Source: Comamonadaceae bacterium (GTDB lineage: Bacteria; Pseudomonadota; Gammaproteobacteria; Burkholderiales; Burkholderiaceae_C). From it: DNA of 56,106 nucleotides. Shown here piece after piece: positions 1 through 8,043 of this stretch. The position numbers and the translations under genes were made by a program. The stretch is from assembly GCA_947378785.1 (NCBI GenBank), contig CANCLK010000011.1, forward strand, positions 1-56,106. Direction: 5' to 3'. The stretch's first letter is position 1, and each line of letters starts with the position of its first letter. The notes under the pieces were generated by a model, which was not told where the DNA came from, ran no database searches, and worked only from the letters and a program-made list of their open reading frames with translations.

Positions 1-266
1 AGACCAAAACAGGCTTGTCACTCAAGCCGCAACAGCTGTGGTGGCAGCACACGGCGGGTGCTGCCCAAGCGCTAGGGTTGGCTGGTGTGGTTGGTAATTT
101 GCAAGCTGGCTGCGAGGCTGACTTCGTCGTCCTCAATCCGACCGCCACGCCGCTGCTGGCGCGCAAGACAGCACAAGCCAACAGCTTGGACGAACTGCTG
201 TTTGCGATGATCGTGCTGGGCGATGACCGGCTGGTCGAGAAAACGGTGATCTCGCAGGCTGGCTGA
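1..266 (+). CDS. guaD: Guanine deaminase, C-terminal fragment
   Basis: This is the 3' end of a gene that starts upstream of the window; the reading frame is open from base 3 and stops at 264-266. The visible 87 or so residues match the C-terminus of amidohydrolase-superfamily guanine deaminase, which converts guanine to xanthine in the cytoplasm. The recognisable parts are the [11 protein letters not shown] strand followed by ATPLLARKT and the [11 protein letters not shown] stretch typical of GuaD tails. The catalytic metal-binding part lies outside the window. The call rests on motif memory only. Confidence 0.8.
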   Translation, partial: TKTGLSLKPQQLWWQHTAGAAQALGLAGVVGNLQAGCEADFVVLNPTATPLLARKTAQANSLDELLFAMIVLGDDRLVEKTVISQAG

Positions 267-351
267 ACAGGCAAGGTTCCAGCGCAGTGGGTACCCCCGG
301 TTTGCCTACAATGGCGGCTCATCAACGATCTTTCGACGTGAGCACCCCACC

Positions 352-927
352 ATGAGCATCAAGAGCGACAAATGGATACGCCGTATGGCCGAAACAACCG
401 GCATGATCGAGCCGTTCGAGCCCGGTCAAATTCGCCAGGCAGCCGATGGCCAGAAGATCATCAGCTACGGCACCAGCAGCTACGGTTATGACATTCGCTG
501 TGCGCCCGAGTTCAAGGTTTTCACCAACATCCACAGCACGGTGGTGGATCCGAAAAATTTTGATGAAAAAAGCTTTGTCGATTTTCATGGCGACAGTTGC
601 ATCATCCCGCCCAACAGTTTTGCATTGGCGCGTACGCTTGAATACTTCCGTATCCCGCGCAACGTGCTGACCATTTGCCTCGGCAAAAGCACCTACGCGC
701 GTTGCGGCATCATCGTCAATGTGACGCCTTTCGAGCCCGAATGGGAAGGCTATGTGACGTTGGAGTTCTCCAACACCACGCCACTGCCTGCCAAAATTTA
801 CGCTGGCGAAGGCTGCGCGCAGGTCTTGTTCTTCGAGAGCGACCCTGATGATGTTTGTGAAGTCTCCTACAAAGACCGCGGCGGTAAGTACCAAGGTCAG
901 ACCGGCGTCACGCTGCCCAAAGCGTAA
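352..927 (+). CDS. dcd: dCTP deaminase
   Basis: A 191-residue cytoplasmic enzyme that deaminates dCTP to dUTP, feeding dTTP synthesis. The length is normal for the family (about 188-193). The family core [10 protein letters not shown] is present, followed by the [14 protein letters not shown] segment that carries the catalytic glutamate, and the QVLFF strand near the C-terminus. The N-terminal [11 protein letters not shown] is typical of proteobacterial Dcd. The ATG at 352 lies about 85 bp after the guaD stop, and a TACAAT hexamer at 307-312 could be a -10 element, though no good -35 is visible. Confidence 0.95.
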   Translation: MSIKSDKWIRRMAETTGMIEPFEPGQIRQAADGQKIISYGTSSYGYDIRCAPEFKVFTNIHSTVVDPKNFDEKSFVDFHGDSCIIPPNSFALARTLEYFRIPRNVLTICLGKSTYARCGIIVNVTPFEPEWEGYVTLEFSNTTPLPAKIYAGEGCAQVLFFESDPDDVCEVSYKDRGGKYQGQTGVTLPKA

Positions 928-991
928 ATTCCTACAGCTTGGCGCGCTGGCCGCTGAGGGCGCTGGCAAGCCTGCCGCCTAGTATGGGCTG

Positions 992-1246
992 ATGTTGTAT
1001 TCGTCTACTTCTGCCAACGCGTCGGCCCCTGCTAGACAGCTTCATTATTGGCCCTGTGAATTGCTGCACGTGTTCACCCTTGAGTTGGCCGCGCGCGGCA
1101 TCTGCGTGCATGAAGCCATGATGCTGGGCGATGCCAATTACGCTCACCAAAAATTAGCGCAAGCCACAGCACTGCATGATCCGACCGTGGATCAACTGGT
1201 GCTCCATATGCTGGATTATTTCGAGCCACCTTGCCAAGCCGGTTAG
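992..1246 (+). CDS. Hypothetical small protein
   Basis: An 84-residue open frame between dcd and the convergent lipoprotein gene. I do not recognise the family. The product is mostly helical in character (CELLHVFTLELAARG, PTVDQLVLHMLDYFEP), with no signal peptide or membrane segment. No clear ribosome-binding site precedes the ATG. It could be a real conserved small protein, because codon use looks coding-like and nothing else fills this interval, but it may also be chance. Confidence 0.4.
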   Translation: MLYSSTSANASAPARQLHYWPCELLHVFTLELAARGICVHEAMMLGDANYAHQKLAQATALHDPTVDQLVLHMLDYFEPPCQAG

Positions 1247-1259
1247 CTTTGTCGGCTGC

Positions 1260-1955
1260 TCATTTGCGAATCACCTCGCCGGTGTCCCTCTTGAATCGCA
1301 CCACCTGAACGCGTCCGTTGGCACCTGGGAAGCCTTCAAATACCGCGCGTACCAAATAAGGAACCACCGACGGCAACGGCGATGGACTGCCCTCGTGCGT
1401 GGCGTTCGACTCAAAGATGGTCCGTGGCGATCCGCTGGCCGGACCTTGCGTGTCGAGCAAGCGCAGCCTCAAGTTGCTGACCTGAATTGTCTGCATCAAC
1501 TGCTGATTGCCAACATAGCGCGCACCAAAAGGGTCGAGAGCCCAGTAGCCGGGATAAATCCGGCCGGCCGCATCTCGAAAACCCGGACGGTAGACGTACT
1601 GGTCTTGGTAGACCGGCCTTGAATAACTGCGATTTTCAAGTTGGCTACTGACGCTCAAGTCGACCAGAATACGTGCCGGCTGGCCGATGGCTGCGGCTTG
1701 AAGACCTTGTTTGGCAAGCTCGACAGCCACCAAGCTCGCATAAGACGCCTGCTCCAACTCGCGGGTGTGGTCTGTTGGCGCCAAAAAGCCAAAACTGGCA
1801 CCGACTGCATCAGCCGGCCACTGCTGGAAGCTGCTGACCCGCGCGGTGATGGGTGAGGCACAGCCGCTCAGCAGTGCGATCAAGATCAGCGCGCCACCGA
1901 TGAGCCGGACGCGGCAGAACTGAAAGGGTCGAGGGAATTGCATTGAAGAAATCAT
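1260..1955 (-). CDS. DUF4136-like lipoprotein
   Basis: Product of up to 231 residues with a hydrophobic N-terminal segment (LIGGALILIALLSGC) ending in a lipobox, so the mature protein should start at the cysteine near residue 32 and be lipid-anchored. The rest (SSFQQWP, LVDLSV, PGYWALDPFGARYVG, an ESNATHEG stretch) resembles DUF4136 envelope lipoproteins, whose function is unknown. A later methionine (residue 5, MQFPRP) is an equally good start. It converges with the small ORF to its left and diverges from the helicase gene to its right. Confidence 0.75.
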   Translation of the reverse strand: MISSMQFPRPFQFCRVRLIGGALILIALLSGCASPITARVSSFQQWPADAVGASFGFLAPTDHTRELEQASYASLVAVELAKQGLQAAAIGQPARILVDLSVSSQLENRSYSRPVYQDQYVYRPGFRDAAGRIYPGYWALDPFGARYVGNQQLMQTIQVSNLRLRLLDTQGPASGSPRTIFESNATHEGSPSPLPSVVPYLVRAVFEGFPGANGRVQVVRFKRDTGEVIRK

Positions 1956-2031
1956 TTATCTAGGACATTCTGCGCGCTCAGAAGGTTCCTGTCGCAGAGG
2001 CAAAAACAGGGCTTCTGGCGGGTCGCAGGCC

Positions 2032-2059
2032 TTGACACGCCAGAATGAGACAATAGAGT
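2032..2059 (+). promoter_or_regulatory. Candidate sigma70 promoter of the helicase gene
   Basis: A perfect TTGACA at 2032-2037 is followed after 16 bp by TAGAGT (4 of 6 matches to the -10 consensus). Transcription would begin close to the helicase ATG at 2065, leaving little or no 5' leader. Confidence 0.4.
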
Positions 2060-2064
2060 CAAAT

Positions 2065-3552
2065 ATGACGTCCTCTTTTTCTAATCTCAATCTGGCTGAA
2101 CCACTGGCCCGTGCCGTGGCCGAAATGGGCTACGAGTCCATGACTCCGATCCAGGAACAAGCTATTCCCGTCGTTTTGCAGGGCAAAGATGTCATGGGCG
2201 CGGCCCAGACCGGAACCGGCAAAACAGCTGCTTTTTCATTGCCGCTGCTGCAGCGCATGATGGCGCACGAAAACGCTTCAACCTCGCCTGCCCGACATCC
2301 GGTGCGTGCGTTGGTCTTGTTGCCGACCCGTGAACTCGCCGACCAAGTAGCGCAGCAGGTCAAGCTGTACGCCAAGTACACCAACCTGCGCAGCGCCGTG
2401 GTGTTTGGCGGCATGGACATGAAGCCGCAAACCGCTGAGCTCAAAAAAGGCGTTGAAGTGCTGGTGGCCACGCCCGGTCGTCTGCTGGATCACATCGAGG
2501 CCAAAAACGCCGTCCTGAATCAAGTCGAATACGTCGTGCTCGACGAGGCTGACCGCATGCTCGACATCGGCTTTTTGCCTGACCTGCAGCGCATTCTTAG
2601 CTACCTGCCGAAAAAACGCATCACCTTGTTGTTCTCGGCGACCTTCTCGCCCGAGATCAAACGGCTGGCTTCCAGCTACTTGCAAGACCCTGTCACCATT
2701 GAAGTAGCCCGTTCGAACGCCACGGCGTCGACCGTCGAGCAGCATTTCTACAGCGTCGGTGCAGACGACAAGCGTCGTGCTCTGCACCAAATTCTGAAAT
2801 CTCGCGGCATGAAGCAAGCTTTTGTGTTCGTCAACAGCAAGCTCGGTTGTGCGCGGCTGGCCCGTTCGTTGGAGCGCGAAGGTCTGAAGACCACCGCCCT
2901 TCATGGCGACAAAAGCCAAGACGAGCGCTTGAAGGCACTCGAAGCGTTCAAAAGTGGTGAAGTCGATTTGTTGGTGTGTACCGACGTGGCGGCCCGTGGT
3001 CTCGACATCAAAGACGTGCCCGCCGTGTTCAATTTCGACGTGCCCTTCAACGCTGAAGACTATGTGCACCGCATCGGCCGAACCGGTCGTGCCGGCGCTT
3101 CAGGTCTGGCGGTCAGTTTTGTGGCACCGAGCGACACACGCTTGGTGGCTGACATTGAAAAGCTGATCAAGACCAAGATTGAATTGGAGCCGGTGGAGTT
3201 TGAAGAAGACCAGCCGCGCATCAGCGAGCAGGGTCGTATCAACGATGGCCGCCGCATGTACCGCGAGGCGGAAGGGTCAGATCAACCGGATGAACCGGGT
3301 GTGAGGGCACCCGCTCCGCGCGAGCGCCGTGAAACACGCGAACCGCGTGAGCGCCGCGAATACGCACCGCGTCCATCGAGCGCACCACGCGATCCATTTT
3401 TTGACCAGCCTTATGCATCGACGTTGTCGGCGGAAGCTCAGCCCGCCTGGGAGGCGGCAGCCAAATCGGCGGGACCGCGCGGCATGTCGGCCAATATCAA
3501 GCCGAAGAAAAAAGTCGCCGCCTTGTTCAAGACGGCCGTCACAGAAAGCTAA
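2065..3552 (+). CDS. rhlE: DEAD-box ATP-dependent RNA helicase, RhlE type
   Basis: A 495-residue cytoplasmic RNA helicase that remodels RNA duplexes, probably in ribosome assembly and mRNA decay. All core motifs are visible in order: Q-motif region (MTPIQEQAIP), motif I AAQTGTGKT, Ia PTRELA, II DEAD, III SAT, IV region FVFVNS, V ARGLDIKDV and VI HRIGRTGRAG. The roughly 100-residue tail is rich in Arg, Glu and Pro, as in RhlE proteins, and ends in a basic KPKKK patch. The ATG at 2065 is preferred because family members begin just before SFSNLNLAEPLARA; an upstream TTG at 2032 would add 11 residues but coincides with a likely -35 box. RhlE is the closest subfamily; DbpA or SrmB is unlikely. Confidence 0.93.
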   Translation: MTSSFSNLNLAEPLARAVAEMGYESMTPIQEQAIPVVLQGKDVMGAAQTGTGKTAAFSLPLLQRMMAHENASTSPARHPVRALVLLPTRELADQVAQQVKLYAKYTNLRSAVVFGGMDMKPQTAELKKGVEVLVATPGRLLDHIEAKNAVLNQVEYVVLDEADRMLDIGFLPDLQRILSYLPKKRITLLFSATFSPEIKRLASSYLQDPVTIEVARSNATASTVEQHFYSVGADDKRRALHQILKSRGMKQAFVFVNSKLGCARLARSLEREGLKTTALHGDKSQDERLKALEAFKSGEVDLLVCTDVAARGLDIKDVPAVFNFDVPFNAEDYVHRIGRTGRAGASGLAVSFVAPSDTRLVADIEKLIKTKIELEPVEFEEDQPRISEQGRINDGRRMYREAEGSDQPDEPGVRAPAPRERRETREPRERREYAPRPSSAPRDPFFDQPYASTLSAEAQPAWEAAAKSAGPRGMSANIKPKKKVAALFKTAVTES

Positions 3553-4466
3553 TCACCGCTTGCTGCAAAACCCGGTGCTTTGCGGTGCCGGGTTTTTTCT
3601 TGCCCGTCATGCTTCTGTATCGCCTCGCAATCGACTGAAAACAGCTCGAAAGTGCCGGGTGCATCGCCCCTCACATCAGTCAGTTTGGCTGCAGTCAGGC
3701 AGTTGCCCCATACGCAGCCGGTGTCTAGCGCCAAGGTGTTTTGGCGCATGACAGGCTTGCCGCCTGGAGCGTCAAGGCCGACGGTCGACCAATGGCCGAA
3801 GGCGATCGGCGTGTCTGCCGTCAGCCGTCCTGGGGCATTAAACCAAGGCATGTAGCCAAGGGGTGTTGCATCTGCTGAGCCCTTGGCTTGGAACTCCATC
3901 ACGCCTTCTGGCGTACAAAAGCGTAAGCGCGTGAGTGCGTTGACGATCACGCGCAGGCGGTCGTGCCCCGTGAGGCTGTCGTTCCAACAGGCTGGCGTGT
4001 TGCCGTACATCGTGCTTAAAAATTCAACAGCCTGAGCGCCGCGCAAGGCTTGCTCGACTTCCGCCGCCAAGGCCAGCGTTTGCGCCGTTGTCCATTGCGG
4101 GAGCACGCCTGCATGCACCATCAGCCAGCCCTTGACGTGCAGGGCCATGTGCCGATGGCGCACCCAGTCGAGCAGGGCTTCACGGTCGGGCGCCAGCAAA
4201 ATCGCGTCGAGTGTGTCGCCCTTGTGCTGCTGGCGAAGACCATAACCAACGGTCAACAAATGCAGGTCATGGTTGCCGAGCAAACTGTGCGCTGAGTCGC
4301 CGAGTTGCATGACAGTTCGTAACACGGCCAGGGAGTCGGGGCCGCGGTTGACAAGGTCGCCCAGCAAGTAGAGGGTGTCGCGGCTAGGCGAGAAATCGAT
4401 GCGCTGCAAAAGACGTTGTAGCGGCTCGTGGCAGCCCTGAAGGTCGCCAATGAAGTAAAGTGCCAT
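3549..4466 (-). CDS. apaH: Bis(5'-nucleosyl)-tetraphosphatase, symmetrical
   Basis: A 305-residue metallophosphoesterase that hydrolyses Ap4A to two ADP and can decap Np4-RNAs. The phosphoesterase signature is complete: GDLQGC near residue 8, GDLVNRGPDS near residue 36, and GNHD near residue 64. The start is the ATG whose complement is at 4464-4466, giving the standard MALYFIGDLQGC N-terminus. The tail after about residue 280 (ending near GFAASGD) is longer than usual and is encoded by the same DNA as the helicase terminator. Its stop codon overlaps the helicase stop, so the two genes converge with no spacer. The start is 22 bp from the divergent CorC-type gene. Confidence 0.93.
   Translation of the reverse strand: MALYFIGDLQGCHEPLQRLLQRIDFSPSRDTLYLLGDLVNRGPDSLAVLRTVMQLGDSAHSLLGNHDLHLLTVGYGLRQQHKGDTLDAILLAPDREALLDWVRHRHMALHVKGWLMVHAGVLPQWTTAQTLALAAEVEQALRGAQAVEFLSTMYGNTPACWNDSLTGHDRLRVIVNALTRLRFCTPEGVMEFQAKGSADATPLGYMPWFNAPGRLTADTPIAFGHWSTVGLDAPGGKPVMRQNTLALDTGCVWGNCLTAAKLTDVRGDAPGTFELFSVDCEAIQKHDGQEKTRHRKAPGFAASGD
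3569..3600 (+). terminator. Intrinsic terminator after the helicase gene
   Basis: AACCCGG and CCGGGTT can pair as a 7-bp stem around a 12-nt loop, followed by a run of six T. It starts 17 bp after the helicase stop and lies inside the 3' coding end of the convergent apaH gene. Confidence 0.75.
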
Positions 4467-4488
4467 GTGTTTATTTTCGTCTGGATTC

Positions 4489-5802
4489 ATGGATATTTTG
4501 TTGATTGCACTGTTGACCCTGCTGAATGGGGTCTTTGCCATGTCGGAGCTGGCGCTTGCGTCTAGCCGTAAGGCAAGGCTGGCAGCTGCCGCAGAAGGCG
4601 GTGACAAAGGCTCACAGGCTGCGCTCAGCCTGCTAGAGAACCCGACGCAGTTTTTGTCTTCTGTGCAGGTTGGCATCACCTCGATCGGCATGCTCAACGG
4701 CATCATCGGCGAGGCGGCCTTCAGCGGCGGCTTGTCAGCGTGGATTCAAACGTGGGGCGTGACGGTGCGGGCTTCCGACATTTCCGCAACGGCGATTGTT
4801 GTCATCATCATCACCTACGTCACCATCGTTTTTGGCGAACTGGTGCCGAAGCGCATCGGCCAGCTTTACCCCGAAACCGTGGCCCGACTTGTCTCACGCC
4901 CGATGATGTGGGTGGCCAGCGCTGCGCGGCCGTTTGTTCGCTTGCTGTCTTTCAGCACGCAAGCCGTGCTGAAGCTGCTGCGCGTCGACAACGCGGCGAG
5001 TCGGGGGGTGACTGAAGAAGAAATCGCCGCCAGCCTCGAGGAGGGCGTGAGCGCTGGTTTAATTGAAGAGCATGAGCACCAGATGGTGCAGAACGTCTTT
5101 TTGCTAGATGACCGGTTGTTGCCATCACTGATGCTGCCGCGTTCTGATATTGAATGGCTGGACGCCAGTGACACGGTGGCGCAAGCGAAGGCCAAAGCCA
5201 GTGTCAGTGGTCACTCTTGGTACCCTGTTTGCCGTGGCGGACTGGACGATGTGGTGGGGGTGGTCAAGGTCGCCGATCTGCTGATGGTGCGTGCGCGGGC
5301 TCAGGGTGCATCAGCCCCTATGGAAGACCGCGTGGGTGCGTATGCGGTGCCGGCTGTGTTTGTGCCGGAGTCGCTCAGCGGGATGGAGTTGCTAGAGCAG
5401 TTTCGTGCACGCTCGACGCGGATCTTGTTGGTGGTTGACGAATATGGCGTGGTGCAGGGGCTGGTCACGCCGATGGACATGTTGGAGGCCATCACCGGTG
5501 AATTGCCACCGGGTGCCCAGCTTGACGCTTGGGCCACACAGCGGCCAGACGGGAGTTGGTTGCTGGATGGCGTGATGCCGGTGTCTGAGCTCAAAGCACG
5601 GCTGGACATCAAACAACTGCCAGAGGAAGAGCGAGGCCGCTACAACACGGTCGCCGGACTGTTGCAAAGCGTCTCAGGTCGGCTGCCGCTGGTGGGTGAA
5701 GTTGTCGATTGTGTTGGCTGGCGCTTTGAAGTGCTGGACTTGGATGGTCGGCGTATCGACAAAGTGCTGGCGAGCCGACAAGCGGCTGAGGAAGCCAGTT
5801 AA
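4489..5802 (+). CDS. Hemolysin/CorC-family membrane protein (CNNM and CBS domains)
   Basis: A 437-residue inner-membrane protein. The N-terminal third is a CNNM/DUF21 domain: a first membrane segment (ILLIALLTLLNGVFAMSELA), the conserved GITSIGML stretch, and a segment VVIIITYVTIVFGELVPKRI. Residues of roughly 210-340 form a CBS-domain pair (PRSDIEWLD, RILLVVDEYGVVQGLVT), and the C-terminus is a CorC_HlyC domain (YNTVAGLLQ, GRRIDKVL). The family is implicated in Mg2+/Co2+ export or resistance; hemolysin is a historical label. The ATG at 4489 is preferred to an upstream ATG at 4465 because it opens directly into the first membrane helix. Confidence 0.9.
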   Translation: MDILLIALLTLLNGVFAMSELALASSRKARLAAAAEGGDKGSQAALSLLENPTQFLSSVQVGITSIGMLNGIIGEAAFSGGLSAWIQTWGVTVRASDISATAIVVIIITYVTIVFGELVPKRIGQLYPETVARLVSRPMMWVASAARPFVRLLSFSTQAVLKLLRVDNAASRGVTEEEIAASLEEGVSAGLIEEHEHQMVQNVFLLDDRLLPSLMLPRSDIEWLDASDTVAQAKAKASVSGHSWYPVCRGGLDDVVGVVKVADLLMVRARAQGASAPMEDRVGAYAVPAVFVPESLSGMELLEQFRARSTRILLVVDEYGVVQGLVTPMDMLEAITGELPPGAQLDAWATQRPDGSWLLDGVMPVSELKARLDIKQLPEEERGRYNTVAGLLQSVSGRLPLVGEVVDCVGWRFEVLDLDGRRIDKVLASRQAAEEAS

Positions 5803-5807
5803 AAAAT

Positions 5808-6251
5808 TCAGGGCGTTGCGTTAGCGGGCTTGGTCGCCGGCGTGACGGTGATGGTCACCTCATTACCACCGAAGCTGGCCGCCTGGATTTGAACCGTTGC
5901 CACCCGCTCTGCTTTGCTGAAAGTCAGAAAACTCAGCTTGGAGTAAGAGCTGGACGTCAGGGCCCAGCCAGCGCTTGGCAGGCCATCACGGTAGTAGGTG
6001 TAAATCGCTTGTGATTCGCCTGGAACGCTCAAACTGATGCGTCCCATCCACCGGTTGCCTGAGCCTATCACCAAGGTCTCTTGCGGGCGTATCGTTGAGC
6101 CTTGGGGAATCGGCATGTCCCCGGCCAGTTGCGCGGCGGAAGGTTCAGGTGCTGCTGCACCGTCTTTGCTGGGGGAACGAATGTCCACACTGCCGCAGGC
6201 CAGAAGCACGGACGCTGTGAACAGCAAAGTCAGGTATTTGAGGACGTTCAT
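5808..6251 (-). CDS. Small putative lipoprotein
   Basis: A 147-residue product beginning MNVLKYLTLLFTASVLLAC, a typical lipoprotein signal with cysteine near residue 19. The mature part has a proline- and alanine-rich linker (APEPSAAQLAGDMPIPQGS) and a small beta-rich domain with IYTYYRDGLPSAGW, which resembles the monomer-sensing fold of short envelope proteins in Burkholderiales. I do not recognise a named family. It converges with the CorC-type gene, 5 bp between stops. The ATG at 6251 is preferred to one at 6266 because it sits right before the lysine and hydrophobic core. Confidence 0.7.
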   Translation of the reverse strand: MNVLKYLTLLFTASVLLACGSVDIRSPSKDGAAAPEPSAAQLAGDMPIPQGSTIRPQETLVIGSGNRWMGRISLSVPGESQAIYTYYRDGLPSAGWALTSSSYSKLSFLTFSKAERVATVQIQAASFGGNEVTITVTPATKPANATP

Positions 6252-6365
6252 GGTGTTGCCGGTCAAAGCTTCAGCGCCGCCGGGGCATCCGGCTGCTCTT
6301 CTGGCTCATCCTTCAGCGCGCGATTGTAGCCAGTTACATGTTGGGCGCTGGGGCGTCTTTGCCGC

Positions 6366-7007
6366 TCAGGCAAGCGCCCGGTATTGGCGATGGATCTGAA
6401 CATGCGCGTCCATGAAGCCGCGGAGCCGCTCCATGCTCATTGGCTTCGGCAAAAACAGCACTTCAGGCGGAAGGCCGCCACGTTGTTGAATCTCGGCGTC
6501 GCTCAGGCCCGACATGACAATGGTTGAAATGCTTTGATATTCCGCGCGGCTGAAAACCATGTTGAGAAGCCTGAAACCATCAAAGGGCTCCATGTTGAGG
6601 TCGGTGATGAGAATGCGGGGACGCATTCGCTCAAGTTGCAAAACGGCATCCAGTCCGTCACTGGCCACGGTGCATTTGATGTCGGGGTAGTGCGTTTCAA
6701 ACAGGGCCATCAAGAGGCTGGCGGTGGGTTCATCGTCTTCAACAATGAGGACATGAATCTGCTCTTGGTCAGCGTAGGGGTCAGGCAAGTGGTGCAGGCT
6801 GCCGGGATGTGCAGACGCCAATCGGAGCATGGCTTTATGCCCCATCTTCTGGTTCAGCGCTTCAATCGAGCTGCGCAATATGCGCCTGTGGCCACCGTTT
6901 GTTTTCACCGCAGGAAGCTTGCCTGAATCCACCAGTTTTTGGATGGATGTTCGAGACAGCCCCAAAATTTTCGTTGCCTCACCAATGCCAACAAAGTCCA
7001 TAGTCAT
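6366..7007 (-). CDS. Orphan regulator: excisionase-type HTH plus receiver domain
   Basis: A 213-residue cytoplasmic protein with inverted domain order. Residues 1-60 are an excisionase/MerR-like helix-turn-helix (IGEATKILGLSRTSIQKLVDSGKLPAVKTNGGHRR is split here as IGEATKILGLSRTS and KLPAVKTNGGHRR). Residues of about 85-213 are a response-regulator receiver domain with the acidic pair in VEDDE, the phosphoacceptor Asp in LITDLNM, the Ser of VMSG and the Lys in FLPKPM. No histidine kinase lies next to it, so its partner must be elsewhere. ATG at 7007 (MTMDFVG) is preferred; 7001 is possible. The upstream region is AT-rich and carries a 12-bp palindrome. Confidence 0.85.
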   Translation of the reverse strand: MTMDFVGIGEATKILGLSRTSIQKLVDSGKLPAVKTNGGHRRILRSSIEALNQKMGHKAMLRLASAHPGSLHHLPDPYADQEQIHVLIVEDDEPTASLLMALFETHYPDIKCTVASDGLDAVLQLERMRPRILITDLNMEPFDGFRLLNMVFSRAEYQSISTIVMSGLSDAEIQQRGGLPPEVLFLPKPMSMERLRGFMDAHVQIHRQYRALA

Positions 7008-7116
7008 TTTTTTCTTTCTTGACCAGGCATAAGGGAATCGGAGGCGGGGTCCCTTTGTCGATGGCAACCCGTAGTCGTGTCTGATTCTTGCGTGGTCTCT
7101 AAGTTGCGGAGTATCG

Positions 7117-7128
7117 ATGAATATTCAT
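7117..7128. promoter_or_regulatory. 12-bp palindrome upstream of the orphan regulator
   Basis: ATGAATATTCAT is a perfect palindrome in the AT-rich 173-bp gap between the TauD-like gene end and the HTH-REC gene start. It could be an operator for autoregulation; there is no direct evidence. Confidence 0.3.
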
Positions 7129-7180
7129 GATTAAGCAATATTTTCTAACGAATTGATACATGTAAAAGAATTCAATTGTT

Positions 7181-8032
7181 TTATATGACAAATGGTGCCA
7201 ACTTGTCGCCTTGCAGCATGACCCTGTACAGGTAACGGTACTCTTCTGGGTCGTAGTCAGCATTGGCTTGGTGCATCACGCTGCGGTTGTCCCAGATCAC
7301 CATATCGCCGACGCGCCACTGATGTCGGTATTCGTATCGGGACTGGGTGGCGTGTTGGTACAGCTCGTCAATCAGCGCAAAGCCTTCATCAGCGGCCATC
7401 CCTTCGATGCCCTCCATGCGCCCGGTGTTCATGTACAGCGCCGGCCGGCCGCTGATGGGGTGCTTGATGACCAGCGGCTGCTCGGTGTGCGGAATTTTCG
7501 CCATGTCTTCGGGGCTCAGCTTGGCAAAGCTGCGCGGGCTGCGGCTGCTTTCGTGCACATGCTTAGATCGCAGGTGTTGGATGGCCGTTTTCTGGGTCTC
7601 GGACAAATCGTCAAAAGCCCGCCGCACATCTACAAACTGCGTGTCGCCTCCGGCAGACGGAATTTGCACGGCCATCAGGCTGGTGGCTTTGGGCGGCGCA
7701 ATATCGTTCGAGTGATCCGTGTGGTAATTTTCGCCGCGCACTTGCAGCTTGCCGTTTTTGCGTGGCAAATCCCGGGTGGAGTTGCAGCCCACCAGGGGAA
7801 AGTCGGGCAGGACGAACTTTTTGATTTGCTGGTCCATCAGGCGGCCAAAAATCTCAGCTGCCTGCATGAACTGAGGCGGTGTCAGGGGCTGGTCCCGAAA
7901 GACCAGCACCGCATGTTGGGAGAACAGCGCATTCAGCTCTGCTCTGGTGTCAGCGTCAACGGGTTGCGTCAAGTCAAGACCCGAAATTTCAGCGCCGAGA
8001 ACCGAATTGATCTTGCAGTGGATGATGCTCAC
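7181..8032 (-). CDS. TauD/TfdA-family 2-oxoglutarate-dependent dioxygenase
   Basis: A 283-residue cytoplasmic Fe(II)/2-oxoglutarate oxygenase. The facial triad is visible: HTD in YHTDHSN near residue 104 and the distal His in VMHQANADY near residue 253, followed by the 2-oxoglutarate-binding Arg in LYRVMLQG. The WRVGDMVIWDNRSVMH stretch is typical of TauD/TfdA. Members hydroxylate taurine, other sulfonates, phenoxyacids or carboxylates; the substrate cannot be read from sequence. It is the last gene of a leftward operon and begins 11 bp after the TctC gene stop, which points to oxidation of a carboxylate or sulfonate taken up or sensed by the Bug protein. Confidence 0.9.
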   Translation of the reverse strand: MSIIHCKINSVLGAEISGLDLTQPVDADTRAELNALFSQHAVLVFRDQPLTPPQFMQAAEIFGRLMDQQIKKFVLPDFPLVGCNSTRDLPRKNGKLQVRGENYHTDHSNDIAPPKATSLMAVQIPSAGGDTQFVDVRRAFDDLSETQKTAIQHLRSKHVHESSRSPRSFAKLSPEDMAKIPHTEQPLVIKHPISGRPALYMNTGRMEGIEGMAADEGFALIDELYQHATQSRYEYRHQWRVGDMVIWDNRSVMHQANADYDPEEYRYLYRVMLQGDKLAPFVI

Positions 8033-8043
8033 GATAGACTTTC

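Noticed and set aside
1237-1257. AGCCG/CGGCT inverted repeat between the small ORF and the lipoprotein gene as a terminator
   Set aside because: The stem is only 5 bp with an 11-nt loop and no T-run follows on either strand.
2278-3069. A 263-codon open frame on the minus strand opposite the helicase gene
   Set aside because: It mirrors conserved helicase motifs, has no ribosome-binding site or recognisable domain, and is a shadow frame.
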